Of a stretch of 64,000 bases of DNA, positions 11,174 to 23,400 are shown one piece after another (the first letter of the stretch is position 1; the number at the start of each line of letters is the position of its first letter). The stretch comes from Rachycentron canadum (taxonomy: Eukaryota; Chordata; Actinopteri; Carangiformes; Rachycentridae). The stretch lies in contig CM076669.1 in assembly GCA_038496675.1 (NCBI GenBank), positions 6,008,656 through 6,072,655 on the forward strand, in the 5' to 3' direction. The notes beneath the pieces are model-generated. The model worked only from the letters and a program-made list of their open reading frames with translations. It was not told the origin of the DNA and did not search any database. The position numbers and the translations under genes were made by a program.

Positions 11174-13046
11174 ATGTTTTGGTTCATGCAGGGTCTCTGC
11201 TTTCTACCAGTGTTTCTGGTCATCTGGTCCTCCAGCACTTTCATTATTTCATATGTGATCGCGATTTTCAGGAACGATGTCGATGTGGTATTTCCATACA
11301 TAAGGTAAGATTTATTCACACATAGCGCCATATTTTATGGCCATGAAGTGAGATTTATAAATCAGACAAGAGTTGAGCCAAAGTACCAACTTTAGTTTCG
11401 TTTTCCTCCGCGTAAACGCAGCTGGTACCCAAACTCCAGCTGCGCCAACACATCTGCTCCGTGACAGGAGCCGCGCAGCTTCTTTTCACTTCTCCCTTTT
11501 AAATTAGACGCAAAGTAAAGAAAGTAACAGTAAATACATAAAGAATTTAAAAGTAAGTAACAATAAATGCATAAAGTTCCGTTGTAAAGTTTGTCTGCGT
11601 GTAAAAAAAAATGTGCAAATGTTTTCCCTCTGTTCAGTGACACAGGTGCAAACCCCCCAGAGAGCTGCATATTTGGCCTCATGACATTCATCTCTGCATG
11701 TGCAGGTATTTTTTTTTTACCCACTGTCACTTCTTCCACTTCTTAAGCAACACTGGGTTTTGTCCAGGGAGGAACCAAGCTTTCCAAAAACATTGTTAGG
11801 CACATTTCCCCTTTTCAAGAAAATGAAAGCAGAATTTCTGCCCGGGGGATGGAGAAAGGGATCATGACATGTTGTGATGAAAACCCTCTGCAACAGGAGC
11901 AGCCACCGTATATGCCAGATACAAGTTTGTGGAGAAACTGAGCGAGGAAACCAGGCTGGTGAGGCCGTGGATGAATAAAGTTGCTCTGCTGCTTGGGATG
12001 GTCTCCTGCTTCAGCATGTGCATCGTTGCAACTTTCCAGGTTTGTCTCCACACCTAGTGCACATCGTAGTCGCATGAGTGTAACATAAGGTGGCGTTGAA
12101 TGGCACATTGTTCTGCTCTGTGATTGCAGGAGACAACAATGCCAAAACCCCATGAAGTAGGAGCTCTGCTGTTCTTTCTCTCTGGTGTCTTGTATATGAT
12201 TGTCCAGTGTGTCATATCTTACTGGGTCTATCCTTTTGGATCCTTTGTGTGTGTGTTTCGAGCACGTGCGGGCATCACCATCATGGCTGCTTTGGCATTT
12301 TTCCCTAGTATCCTTTCATGCAAAACAGAAGATGCTTTTGGTTTTATGACTTTTCTCCTATTCTGTGAACATACATGACATGCACTAAACAGGAACTTAA
12401 GTTTAATGACTGCAATATCATTCTCTTGTGATTATCAGTAATGTCATTGTGTAATAGATGCATGTGATGCTGCACAAATTCACAAGTGATGGTCAGTTTC
12501 AAAATGATTTTTTCCTTCATGGATTATCTAGCTGTCATCTGTGCTTTTTTTGTAACACAAACCAAACTGCACAGAGACAGTGGAGACCAGGTAAGAAAAT
12601 CTTTTAATAACCAACTAATTACTTGTCGCTTTTCAAACAACATCTTCCATTTTCATTGTCTTTATTGTGAGCATTAGTTGCTTTGCTTTGTAAAGTGAAT
12701 GTTTCTAGGTTCTGGGGTGAAATATGAAATCTTGAACTGAGTTTTGGGAAACTTTGGTGGAAGTTTATCTAGAAAACGACTGTTAGATTAATCAGTAATG
12801 GCTGTAATTTTACTGACTGTGTCTCTCAGGATTATCCTTACCACGTAGCCAGCGCTGTGTGTGAGTGGGTTGTTGCCTTCAGTTTCGTCTGCTTCTTCCT
12901 CACATACATTGATGAATTCAAAGTGAGTAAGAGACCATTAAAATTAATATTATCTCTTTTTCTTTTTGGATGGGGATTCTTATATTGCTCCCTTTTATTT
13001 CTTGCAGCTGTTTACCTTACGAGTGAACACAGATCTTAAGGACTAG
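11174..13046 (+). CDS. dram1: DNA damage-regulated autophagy modulator 1
   Basis: DRAM1 is a multi-pass lysosomal membrane protein linking p53 and stress signals to autophagy. Exons: 11174-11304, 11638-11705, 11897-12039, 12130-12307, 12532-12590, 12830-12922, 13008-13046; joins give 236 residues, matching the usual family length (human 238). Six hydrophobic segments are visible. Family landmarks include FIISYVIAI, SDTGANPPES, the YHVASAVCEW stretch and the terminal LFTLRVNTDL. The start is placed at MFWFMQG because it aligns with the family N-terminus; an upstream ATG at 11051 opens only a short frame ending at about 11119. The intron 2 acceptor has a weak pyrimidine tract. The gene is divergent from gnptab and convergent with washc3. 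Confidence 0.95.
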
Positions 13047-15023
13047 TCTTGATCTCCAACTCCCAGCAGAACCTTGTCTGAATCAGTGTTTTCAGGGCTG
13101 CATTTGTTTTATACTCCTGTAAGGCTTTTATAACATCAAGTGCTATGTGTCACCTGACTGAATGTGCTGTAGAACAGGTATTTTTATATTGTTATTTATA
13201 CATTTTGTACTACTGGCTGTATGTCAGGCGTGACTGACCACACCCAGTGTCTTTATACTTTTTTATGGAATTGCAAATCATTTTACAAGTGTCCTTAGCC
13301 ACCTGTTTTGAGTCAAACAACACTTTGCACTTTGTACACGATCTTTGTCACTCTGGCATGACACGTCACGTCTGAGCTGCAAGAGAAGTTCATCACACAC
13401 AGCGAACCCATGATCAACATGCATGTGGTTTCTTCTGAATACCAAAGTAGCCACATGTTCTTCTGCAGCGACGTGGTCAGTACTGATGTTTTGTGAGAAA
13501 ATGGTCAGAGATACTTTGATACTGTATATGTTGGTTCTTTTTTTCAATCCACACAAGGAAAAGGAAACTACAAGTTGTATTTTTTTTTTTTTTCCAGTTG
13601 TGTCTTCTTTAGATCATTGTACACATTAGGGCAGTGGTTCCCAACCTTTTCCAAATCTAGGCCAACCTGAAATTCCCAAAAATGTTTGCAGCCCACATCA
13701 GACCCACAAATGATGCAGAGACCAAATAATATCACTTGGCGATTTACCATCTGTCTCCTGACACCTTTTCATTCTTGCTGTTGCACCTGATTTTGATATT
13801 CCAGTTTTTACCAGGGATGAAATCTTTAAACACGCAATCAGACTGAGATAGTATATGATGTGGCCCAACCAGTGACAACAAGCTCCTATCAAGAGACTTT
13901 TTAGATATTTTTAAGGATCATTTTGTATTAAAACTGTATTTTTGTTTTTTACTGTATAAAAAATATATAACAGTATTTTTTCACCAAAATTGTGCAAATG
14001 ATTTGCGGCCCACTTGTTATACCCTCGTTGCTCATAGTTGGACCCAGACCCACAGGTTGAGAACCACTGCATTAGGGAGGAAAAACTCTCTCTATGCTCC
14101 AGTTCAGAGCTTTGGTTGTGGTACTTAACTGTGCTTGTGTTAAATGGTATCAGTTCATGCTGCTATGTGGTTCTACAGTGCAGCTGTGGATGTCATTTGT
14201 GTACATCTAGTAATGAGCTCACACAGTGGGAACTAAGCCACTTAGTTGATTAGTTTGCTCAGTTTGCTCGGCCAATCTAATTCCTATATAAACAGGAAAT
14301 GAAGATGGTTAGAGTTGAAGAGGTTTGTGCTCACTCAGCTTTTGGTTTAGTGGCTCCTGACCCCTCAGAGCGAAATGAATGTCTTCTTCACACATTAATG
14401 TAGGTGCGAGTCTGCGGCAGCTCAACCCCACAGACACTTAAACTGTCTAATTTGCAGCTATTTAGTGTAAGAGGAATCTTACACGAAATGCTTTCATTTG
14501 TTTCTCATCTATTTCAACTCTTACATTCCCATACATTATCCAGCCCCAGGATGGGAACCACTGTCGATACTACAGCTGTTATTTTACACCGATACGAATA
14601 ATCACTGGGGAAACTAGAAAAACCAAGGGCATAAGTTCAGAAGCCTGGGAGGCTCCTCTGAGACAGATATGTGATTATGTGATTAATAATTAAAATCTTG
14701 ATTTGACTCAAGGGGCTATATTACTGATGTTACACTGTCTAGTAGTTCTGGAGGATCCCCGTTTGGATCCTCTCCGGAATCAAACTTTGTCTACAGACTC
14801 AGGTACAGAAATCCAAAGAGAAATACTGTGCTGTAATGTAGATGTGGACTGACTGGAGGTCACATGAGACAGACTAACTTTGTCACTACAGATACTGTAT
14901 TTACAAGGGAAATACCTTTTTACTCAATTACTTTTGTATTTTTGCCTGTGATTTAATGAAGTGTCCAGATTAAAACTGCTGACCTGAATAATAAAGATGC
15001 ACTTTTTAAAAACTGGATGAATG
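13047..15023 (+). other. probable dram1 3' UTR and convergent junction with washc3
   Basis: No AATAAA was noticed on the plus strand between the dram1 stop and the hAT insertion; the first clear signal is at 14990-14995. On that reading the dram1 3' UTR is about 1.9 kb and carries the whole MITE. No coding sequence is supported. A run of T lies at about 13579-13595. Confidence 0.5.
13632..14069. mobile_element. hAT-type MITE with perfect 8-bp target site duplication
   Basis: The element begins CAGTGGTTCCCAACCTTTT and ends AGGTTGAGAACCACTG, giving terminal inverted repeats of hAT type. It is flanked on both sides by the 8-mer CATTAGGG (13624-13631 and 14070-14077), the target-duplication length made by hAT transposases. 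At 438 bp with no coding capacity it is non-autonomous. It inserted in the 3' region of dram1. Confidence 0.93.
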
Positions 15024-15029
15024 TTTATT
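14990..15029. promoter_or_regulatory. opposed poly(A) signals of dram1 (+) and washc3 (-)
   Basis: AATAAA on the plus strand at 14990-14995 would end dram1. AATAAA on the minus strand (15024-15029) would end washc3, giving a 3' UTR of about 1.5 kb. The signals point toward each other across about 28 bases, so mature 3' ends would abut or overlap. Another plus-strand AATAAA lies near 15349. Assignments rest on position only. Confidence 0.45.
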
Positions 15030-16502
15030 ACAAGCAAACTCACAGATCCAACAATTCTTGCCCTTGTAAACAAAGTGCTTTCCAGACGTCTTCACAGTCA
15101 CTGCGGTTCATACAAATCTTACCAAAGACTATAAATCTATGTTGTGTTCTTAGCACCGTTCTTCTACTCCACTGTCTGACATTTTTGGGCACGTTCACAC
15201 AAGTTCTGATCAAAGTAATGAGAAAGAGTGAAACACAAAAAGAACCTGAAGTTGTTTTTTTTTTTTTTGTTTTTTTTTTTAAATTGTGTTTATCACTGGA
15301 TTACTTCTTAGTGCAAGTTTGTTTCTTCACTCTAGCAGAGGTCATTGTGCAATAAACTTCTTTCTGGCATTAAAACTACAAGTTTAAGAGGCATGTCAAT
15401 GGAAGAATGTTTGCTCTGGAAATGTTAGCTCTGGAAGTACCAAAAGCAGAGGCAAGATATTACTATTCATTAATTATTTACTTTTATATCATAAACTAAA
15501 CACACAAACAGCTGCTTCAGAAAGTATTCAGATTTAATTTTTGAGATTTTTAATCTTTTGCAAAACATTCTAGTTTTTGTGTCAAGATTGAGGAGATTTA
15601 ATCAATGAAATCTTTGATATAATAAAGTGCAAATACTGAAGGAGTCTGAATACTTTCCAAAGCCACTAATGTGGCTGTGTTGTCTAAATGAACAATGTCA
15701 AATTAACAGTGGCTTTGCACTGAATCTATCTTTCAACATGGTCATTTCTTCTATGTTGTAGTGAACAAGGTAAAACATTGGAAATACTTTTCACTCCACT
15801 ACAGTTTGTGTACAATATCATGTAATAACATTAATTGTCTTACTTTTGTTTTGTTTTTTACATTTCTCATATGTAGAAACTGCTTTTTCACAGTGCAGCT
15901 GCTTTAAAAAGAGGAGAAACCTGTAAATCAAGCCTAAAAATGCTCAACTGGTTTCCCGTTACATTGCAGTCTGATGTGATTGATGCCAAACAGGCCATTT
16001 GACTCACTGAACATTGATACATAGATCATTCATAATGGAACATATTTTCCTCTCTGGCCTGAACACAACAAGTATCCAACATATTATTTTTTCAACTTTA
16101 TCTGGACCCTGTAACAAAAAGACAGAACTACCAAAGATATATCTCATTAAATATTAGACTATGATAGTAATGTCTCTTCTACACAAGACCTACTACTAAT
16201 ACAACTGAACTACTAGTTTTGTAGAAGAGCTACTGCTGCCGGCCTGTTCTGAAACAACAACAGGGAAAATGATTCCATCATTTTGACAGGAATTATCATT
16301 AATCAAAATTGCTAATCAGGTATCAAACTTGAAGAGGTCTGACTGACCAACAGGAGAAACATTTCAGCTCATTTAAACTGAAATTACAATCTGATTTTCT
16401 GTTTTAGGCACCTACATCTGCACCTTGTGGCTCATTGACAGGCACACTGCAAAAATACCCTCCTCTGAGAACAGGCCTATGATGAGGATGAGGATGAAGA
16501 CG
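15030..16502 (-). other. probable washc3 3' UTR
   Basis: About 1.5 kb of AT-rich sequence between the washc3 stop codon and the first minus-strand poly(A) signal I can place. There are T-rich runs near 15256-15280 and no supported coding sequence. Confidence 0.4.
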
Positions 16503-19485
16503 TCAGTCACTGAAAGACGATTCGCTATCAGAGCTGGTGGCAGCAACATCTGGATCCTCTGTGCTTCTCGTCCCTCCATCAGGAACCGGGGCATCTGGTG
16601 TGCTGTAACCAGCAGTGAGGAAATTATTATTGGTCAGTTTCATGAATGAGCCTTGAACACAAACACAGAGACATTAACTGTGTGACACTCACTCAAGCAA
16701 GTTGGGATCCAAACCCTCCATGACCATTTTATTCCTAATGGCCATAACTGGAACCCCCTGTTACAGATTAAACATGTATTAAGATACACAGATAAAAAAA
16801 AATTTTATCCCCACAACACATATGAAGGTGATTTTATAGACCCACCACTTGAACCATTTTCAGATATCGGGCATATCGCGGGTCCTTGGCCACTGTCATG
16901 ACATTCTCTGCAGCTTCTTCTGCTTTCTGCATTGGTGCATCTTCCTGTGGTATCTCAGTGGGCTACAGCAGGAAACATTCAAATTCATGAGGCAGTGTGA
17001 CGTGACACATGGTTTAGATCAGCATTTATGATGGGTGTTATATTTTCAGAGTTTGAAAAAGTGAAAGCCCTGGAAAGAACAATGCTGACCATCAACAGAT
17101 ATACTGCTGTACAACTGTAATTGTGTTTCTAGTTTTTTACAGAACTTTTGTGCCAAATATGAAACCATAGCTAGCAGTTCATTATCTTAGCCAAGCATAT
17201 CATTTGCTAGTTTGCTAAAGTTGTGGTTTTATGTGAAGTTAAGTACTAAAACGATTTCTCCCTTAGAAATATCGTTGCTGTGAGGTTAACAAGTTGAAGA
17301 TAGATTAAACCAACCAGATAAAAGGTGTTACTTAGTTGCTGTATGTAATGGTTTTGGTCAGAGCCATTTACCAACCTGTTTTTAGTCTTTTATGCTAAGA
17401 TAAGATAGTCACCTACTGGCTCAAGCTTTAAACTTAGACACACAAACATGAGAGTAGTATTAATGTTACTTGTTGCAAGGTCCCAGACCAAAAATTGATT
17501 TTAAGAAATTGTTCTTTGAAAAATAAATAAATTTAAAAAATCACCTTGGCATTTAGCTGCTGTGCAATACAGTAGGAATGAACATCACTATAGGTTTGTT
17601 TATTTGTGCATGTCTGTGTATCTACCTCGGGGGGTGGCAGAGTCCCTGCTGGTGGACCGCCTGTTTGGCTCTGGATGGCAGTAGTGGGTCCATTAGCCTG
17701 TGCAGTTTGCTGCTGACCAACTCCATCTACTGTGACGTCCTCCAGTCCAGGTATGGAGGACAGCTGCTCACAGCATAAAAATGTTGCATATAAGTATATG
17801 GACATGACACGTACATAAAATCATAAAGTGCAGACAGAGCGATGGCAGAGGCTCAAGAACTCACCTTAGCTTCCAAAATGCACAGAGTGGTTTCAATCTG
17901 CTGTATGCGAAGAGATATGTTTGCAAGTTTCTGTGGGAAAGAAGTTTGACAGTCATGAGAAAAATCAAAGTGAGACAGAAATTGTATGTGTGACAAGAAA
18001 CAAGAAGCAAGGCTGAAAAGGTGAACGTCACAAACCTCTTCGCAAACTGTGGAGAAGCGGTTCAGAAACCGAACTGTGTGCACAACGAACTGATTGAGAT
18101 AAGCAACAATTCTTCTCTGCTGAATAGCAGGAACCTGAAGGAAACACAAAGTTATTTAAGTCACAGCAGTAGAAGTTCAATTCACACACTCTCAATAAAG
18201 CTATTTATCTCCCAACTCCCACAACAGCCACCAAAATATAGAAGAAAATGCATTCATTTCATTTCAGCATTAAAAAATACTGATTAGTTACTTTTAAACA
18301 TGTATCATTTAAATGACTAAATTAGGATATCTCAGCCATATCTAAGCCACCTTATACAATATTCTATAATGGCTAAAAAGTAACTAGAAAATTAACTGAG
18401 GTTATTTACCTTGCTCTCAAATGATTTAAGTAAAAAATGCTATGAGACATTGTTATTGCTACAAGCTCTGAATATCTGTAAAAACACATGTTAAGGTAAG
18501 TACTTATCCGTTAAGGCATTTTCAGTTTACCTTATCAAAATCCTTATTTTGTAACACTGTTTAGATTTGATTGTGTGAGCATTAAGTGCCTGTAGGAATC
18601 AAGCATAAACCAGTGTTTTCAGTTCAAAGTGACAGTATATTACTCCAATTAACACATTTTTATGCAGACTCACTGTCAATAAAGTGCAATTATGCTTTAC
18701 GCTTTTAAATCAAGGAACTTCACCTGGTATAAAAGTGAAATCTCTCACACTGGAGGATAAAATACAGGAAGGAAACCGAATGGTTGTTGACAGATGAAGG
18801 CACCACATTTCCTGATGTCACAGCCATAATTTCTGACCCTATCTGAATTCATGAGCTCACAATAATAAACCTCTATTAAAATTTATGCGCTAATCCACAT
18901 CCTGTCTAATACTATAAAGACTAAATATTTGGCAACACAGCAGAAACTCCCAATCTGATGGGCCACAATATGTGGTGTAAAGCCTCATTGGCAAAATAAG
19001 TCATAAATCATAACTGATTAGTCCATTTAAAAAAATGAGTGGCAACCATTTTGATGATCAGTGAATCGTTTCTGTCACTTCTCAAGGATCTTATCTTTTT
19101 ACCTTGGTTAGCTGCAGCACTACAGTAAACTAAACATTCTAATCTCGTTTGTTTTTTGAGTGTTAAAATAAAATAAGGAACTCCATTTAAAAATAACAGA
19201 AATTTAATGAGGATCTCGAAGGTAACATCACTGTTGTGTTGACAGCTCAAAGTTGACCAGGGTTATAAAAAATGCTAATACTAGCAAAATGATCGGCTGC
19301 TTTCATTACAGCCACATTGTTTTGTAAATGTGTTTTTTTTTTTTTTTTTTATCATGACATGTCTTGTAGCCCTCGTTTCTTCTTGTTTCCCAAGTGGGCA
19401 AACAGTAGCTATGTTAGCTAGCTAAAACACAAACCTTGGTAAGATCAACTCCAGAACCCACAATCGGCAGCCCGTCCTCGTCCAT
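16503..19485 (-). CDS. washc3: WASH complex subunit 3 (CCDC53)
   Basis: WASHC3 is a small coiled-coil subunit of the WASH complex, which activates Arp2/3 on endosomes for cargo sorting. Minus-strand exons: 19435-19485, 18036-18134, 17865-17930, 17626-17763, 16846-16962, 16693-16757, 16503-16602; frame is kept throughout and gives 211 residues (human 194). The start MDEDGLPIVGSGVDLTK, the helix VPAIQQRRIVAYLNQFVVHT, the central VAKDPRYARYLKMVQVGVP and the acidic end SSDSESSFSD are family hallmarks. The extra length is a Gln/Pro-rich linker around residues 86-118. The exon 5 donor was set at 16846 so that MVQ is followed by VGVPVMAI. The gene is convergent with dram1 and divergent from the TINF2_N zinc-finger gene. 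Confidence 0.96.
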
Positions 19486-20480
19486 GTTGGATTTCTAACA
19501 CTTCCTGAAGATGAAATAGCAGTTTCGGTTTCACACGCAAGAGTTTTCAGCGAAAAGGGACTGAAATCGGTACATTAAAAAAAAAAACACACAAGACTTT
19601 TGCTATATGAAACGTTACACGTGACTCAAGGCTCGTGACGTCACGTGCGACTTCCGCGAGACTTTAAAACCAACGGGATTTGCAATTCGAACCTTTATTT
19701 TGAAATCCGCGGAGAATCAAAATATCCGGTGCTATGTCTCCACACATGGCATTTAATTATAGTAATAATATAATTTCTAAGTTTTTAAAAATAAAAGATA
19801 CACGTCAATTCAGTGTCTGTTTTAATGAAATGTCGTTAATGTAATAGGCTCGTAAAGAAACGGTAAAACATCACATAGGAATTTCTTTTTCTCGTTAATT
19901 TCATGTGAATATGCTTAAATAATAAGTTTAGTTAAATCGAGGTCATTCAATGAAAAACGTCTAATTACCTTCTAAGTTGTTCTATTTTTTTTTTTTACTT
20001 TGAATTATGAATTGAATGAAAGAACTGCTACTCAACTCTTTTTTTAAAGAAACAAAACCACCATATTAACAGATTTACTTACAACTCCCATATATTTAAA
20101 CTTGCTTTTCACAATAATGAAAACAATGCCAATCAGGTTGAACATTATTTTGCATTCAGAAAAAGTTAAAGAGAAAGCAAAAATACAATGTGACTAAACA
20201 ACTAAATCAAAATGTATCATGAAAGTATCTTCATCTTTAGTCTGATAATACAGGTTAAAATGCTACATGTCTCATATGTGAACCAAACTTTAAAATGTGG
20301 GGAGAGAAGATGTTTAAAGCTGCCCCAGCTCAGTCGTCACACTTTTATTTTGAAAAGAGGAAACGCAAGACAAGAATTAAAGCTGCGGGTGCTTGCGTCC
20401 TATTAGCGCATGTTAGCTACTAAATCAAACAACGCCATTTTACGTTTATTTTTCAACGCTACAGGACTCGTATTGCACGG
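19486..20480. promoter_or_regulatory. divergent promoter region, washc3 (-) / TINF2_N zinc-finger gene (+)
   Basis: About 1 kb separates two divergent start codons. Near washc3 there is a compact cluster: an E-box CACGTG at 19618-19623, a full CRE TGACGTCA at 19636-19643 overlapping a second CACGTG at 19642-19647 (GTCACGTG, like the TFEB/CLEAR core), then an ETS-like ACTTCCG. The rest (about 19740-20440) is AT-rich with no clear gene. Confidence 0.6.
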
Positions 20481-23400
20481 ATGGAGGTTCTTGGGTCAAC
20501 CGAGGAAATAATCGGTTGGTATTGTGTTGCTCTGCGTTTGCTGCGATTGAAAAAGGGCTAAGTTTATGTTAGTCAGACAGTTAGCGGGACCCGTCTATTT
20601 AAAGGAATCGTGACCTGTTTAATCTGTCAGCCCGGTGCCGATGCAATAGAAATCATCTTGTTGTATTCAGATTTATCATATTATTGCCAGGTATTACAGT
20701 TCACTGTTCTTACATCTAAGTCTTGGTCGCATGTACTTTACCAGATTGTCATTTTAAAAATCCAAATAAATGTTTTTTTCAATAATTATACAGGTTCATA
20801 GGCTTATGACATGTAGTTTACACATAGAAAGTAGAACAGAGATTTATTAATAAATCATAGTTGAAGCTATAACCTAAAATAAATCAAAACATTTTTTTTT
20901 TTATAATTGGTGTAAATTAAATTTGTGTTTGTTAATTTGCGACTTTATTTCTCTGAAGTTTGTGCCTTCTTGAATGAAAAGCTCATTGCTGCCCTCCAAA
21001 GTCCATCTCTAACATAACATATTTCTGTTTTAGGCCCAGGCCTTCAGCTCACATCTCTTCGCCTCATGGTGCCTCAGCTGCAGCTTCTGTCTGCTGCTAT
21101 GTGGCAGCTGGCAAAGCAGAAAGATGTGATGAATTATGAGAAGCTCCAGCAGTTTGTGTGCATTGTGACAGAGGCAGTGCCTGGGCTGATCAACCACAGG
21201 CAGAGAGCCCAGCTCATTCTGGGTCTCAGAGCAAGGGTAGGCAGAACCTGTGGCTGTTGTCATGTACAAATGTGGTGATTTTTGCTGCTATGAATTAACC
21301 AATTAAATGTGCTCACATTGCAGTTGATCCTGGAGCTATGCAAAGGCTCAGCCCTGGGTTCTGTTGATTCTCAAGCAATCCAGGGCTATTTGGACAGACT
21401 TCCAATAACCTCTGCAAACACAGATGTAAGTGCATTGAAGGGATATTGCTTTTGAAAATCAAATAATGATACGATATGGCCTCTTATAATGACATTCATT
21501 AATTCTGTGACAGTACAGGGACACGGAGGTGAAAACAACAGAGTCCACTTTCATTGCACTTGTTCAGAGCCTGCTGAAAGATCCCATTGAAAGAGCATAC
21601 TTCTTCCAGGTCAAACAGATTGCGTCTTTGTTTAAATAAATGCTAAAATAAACATTGACATGCCAATGACAATGACATTTAATTCTCTCTTATAGGAGGT
21701 ATTCCCAGTTGAATATGGGCCAGAATATGATGCAGCTCTGCATGTGTTACTGTGGGAGTTGCTCTCAAAACTGGAAAAGCTGCTGCCAGTACCAGACCTT
21801 AAACAGGTATTCAGTCAGTCAGTCCAGATATTTCAGGTTATGTTAATCATGCAAAAACATGTGCAATTTTTGTTTTTTTTACCAAGAACTGAAGAACAGC
21901 TGTACTGTGATTACAGACTGCAGCCTGGCTCAGCTCTGCTCCTTCTGTTTTAGAGGAATGTGTTCAGTTGTCACATGAAGAGCTGAGCTCAATCTTTGAT
22001 CACTACAAGAGTTCAGGACTACTGAAAGTGCCATGTAAGTAGAGCTGGGCTGCAGAAAATAAACTTGCAACATGTTTTTATATCTAATAAATCGTTAAAC
22101 TCAGTGAGGAAACTTTTTACCTGAAAGTTACCTGGTTAACTGTAATAAATGTCAGAATTATACTATAATATAATATGCTGTTGCCTATTTAGGTCCTCAA
22201 ATTAATAAAAGGAAAAAAGTATTTACAACTTGGTTCATAATATCCACTTTAAGAAATTAATTTAAAAGAAAACACCTTTAATTTTCTAATTTCTTATCAA
22301 TACTATGTGCTTTTATTTGCACATAATGATAATATTTATCTGATGTACCTAACATTTCAAGAATTTATCAAAACAGTGAAAAATGAATTTCTGTACAATT
22401 GTAATTTAAATATATTTGAGTAAGCAGTTCAAGGAACAAACCACCTGAGCTTTAAAAAATGTAATGGGGGTTGATCTTTTTTTGTTTTGTGGACAGTGCC
22501 TTGAAGTTATTGTGCTGAAACCAGTGACTTGTTGTGTTTTCTCAGATGGCCCTTCATCCACCATTGGCAGCTGTATCATGTCAGCTTTATCCATTCCTCC
22601 CTCACAAAAGACGAACATCTCTGCTGGACTGCAATCAATCCATAACTATGCTACTATACTAAACCCTGTGACTTTTGTTGGGACGGACCAGTATAGTGTT
22701 GTGGCTGTTTACACAGCGGTGGAGGTGGAAGCGTCTGAAGTGGATGAGGACGTGGTCGAGTCAACCGAAGTTCAGGTTCACACAGATTTCTATGAAGAGG
22801 AGATTGTGGCTGTGAGTGCAGATAATGTTGGTGGTGAGGAGCCCATCAGCTTAAGAGCAGAAGAAACAAGTGAAATTGTGGATGTCGCTAAAGCGCTGGA
22901 GACCCTGACCAAAACCTTTGCTCTAAGGAAAGAGAGCCTTGATGAAGATGTGCAGACAGGAATGAGTAACGACTTATTTCTAAACAATGAGTTTGCATCA
23001 GGAAATGCTGCAAATAAAGGAAAAACAAATGATCAACATGAAACAAGTGATCAAACCGACGATAGAGAAAAGGTCATTGAGGTGAAGATTGAAGCTGGAC
23101 AGACAGAGAACGGAAACAACTCCTCTTGTACAGAAACGAACAATGACCACGAATCCCTCTCTGGCCACAAAGAGACGACAGACGTCTCCACTGACACACA
23201 ACAGTCTGACTTCTCGGCCAACACTCGCAGATCCTCTCGTCTACAAATGAAGACTAACAGACAGGAAATGCATAAAATCAGGAGATCATCAAAAGAAACA
23301 ACAGAGGAACCGAAAAAGTACAAAACTCATTTATTATTATGATGTAATTGCTTCATGTTTTGAGATTGTATTTTTAAAAAGAAAATTACACATAAAGTAT

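Noticed and set aside
16846..16849. Alternative washc3 exon 5 donor three bases earlier
   Set aside because: It would give MVQ-GVPV and lose the conserved Val of MVQVGVPV; the GTGGGT donor after 16846 restores it.
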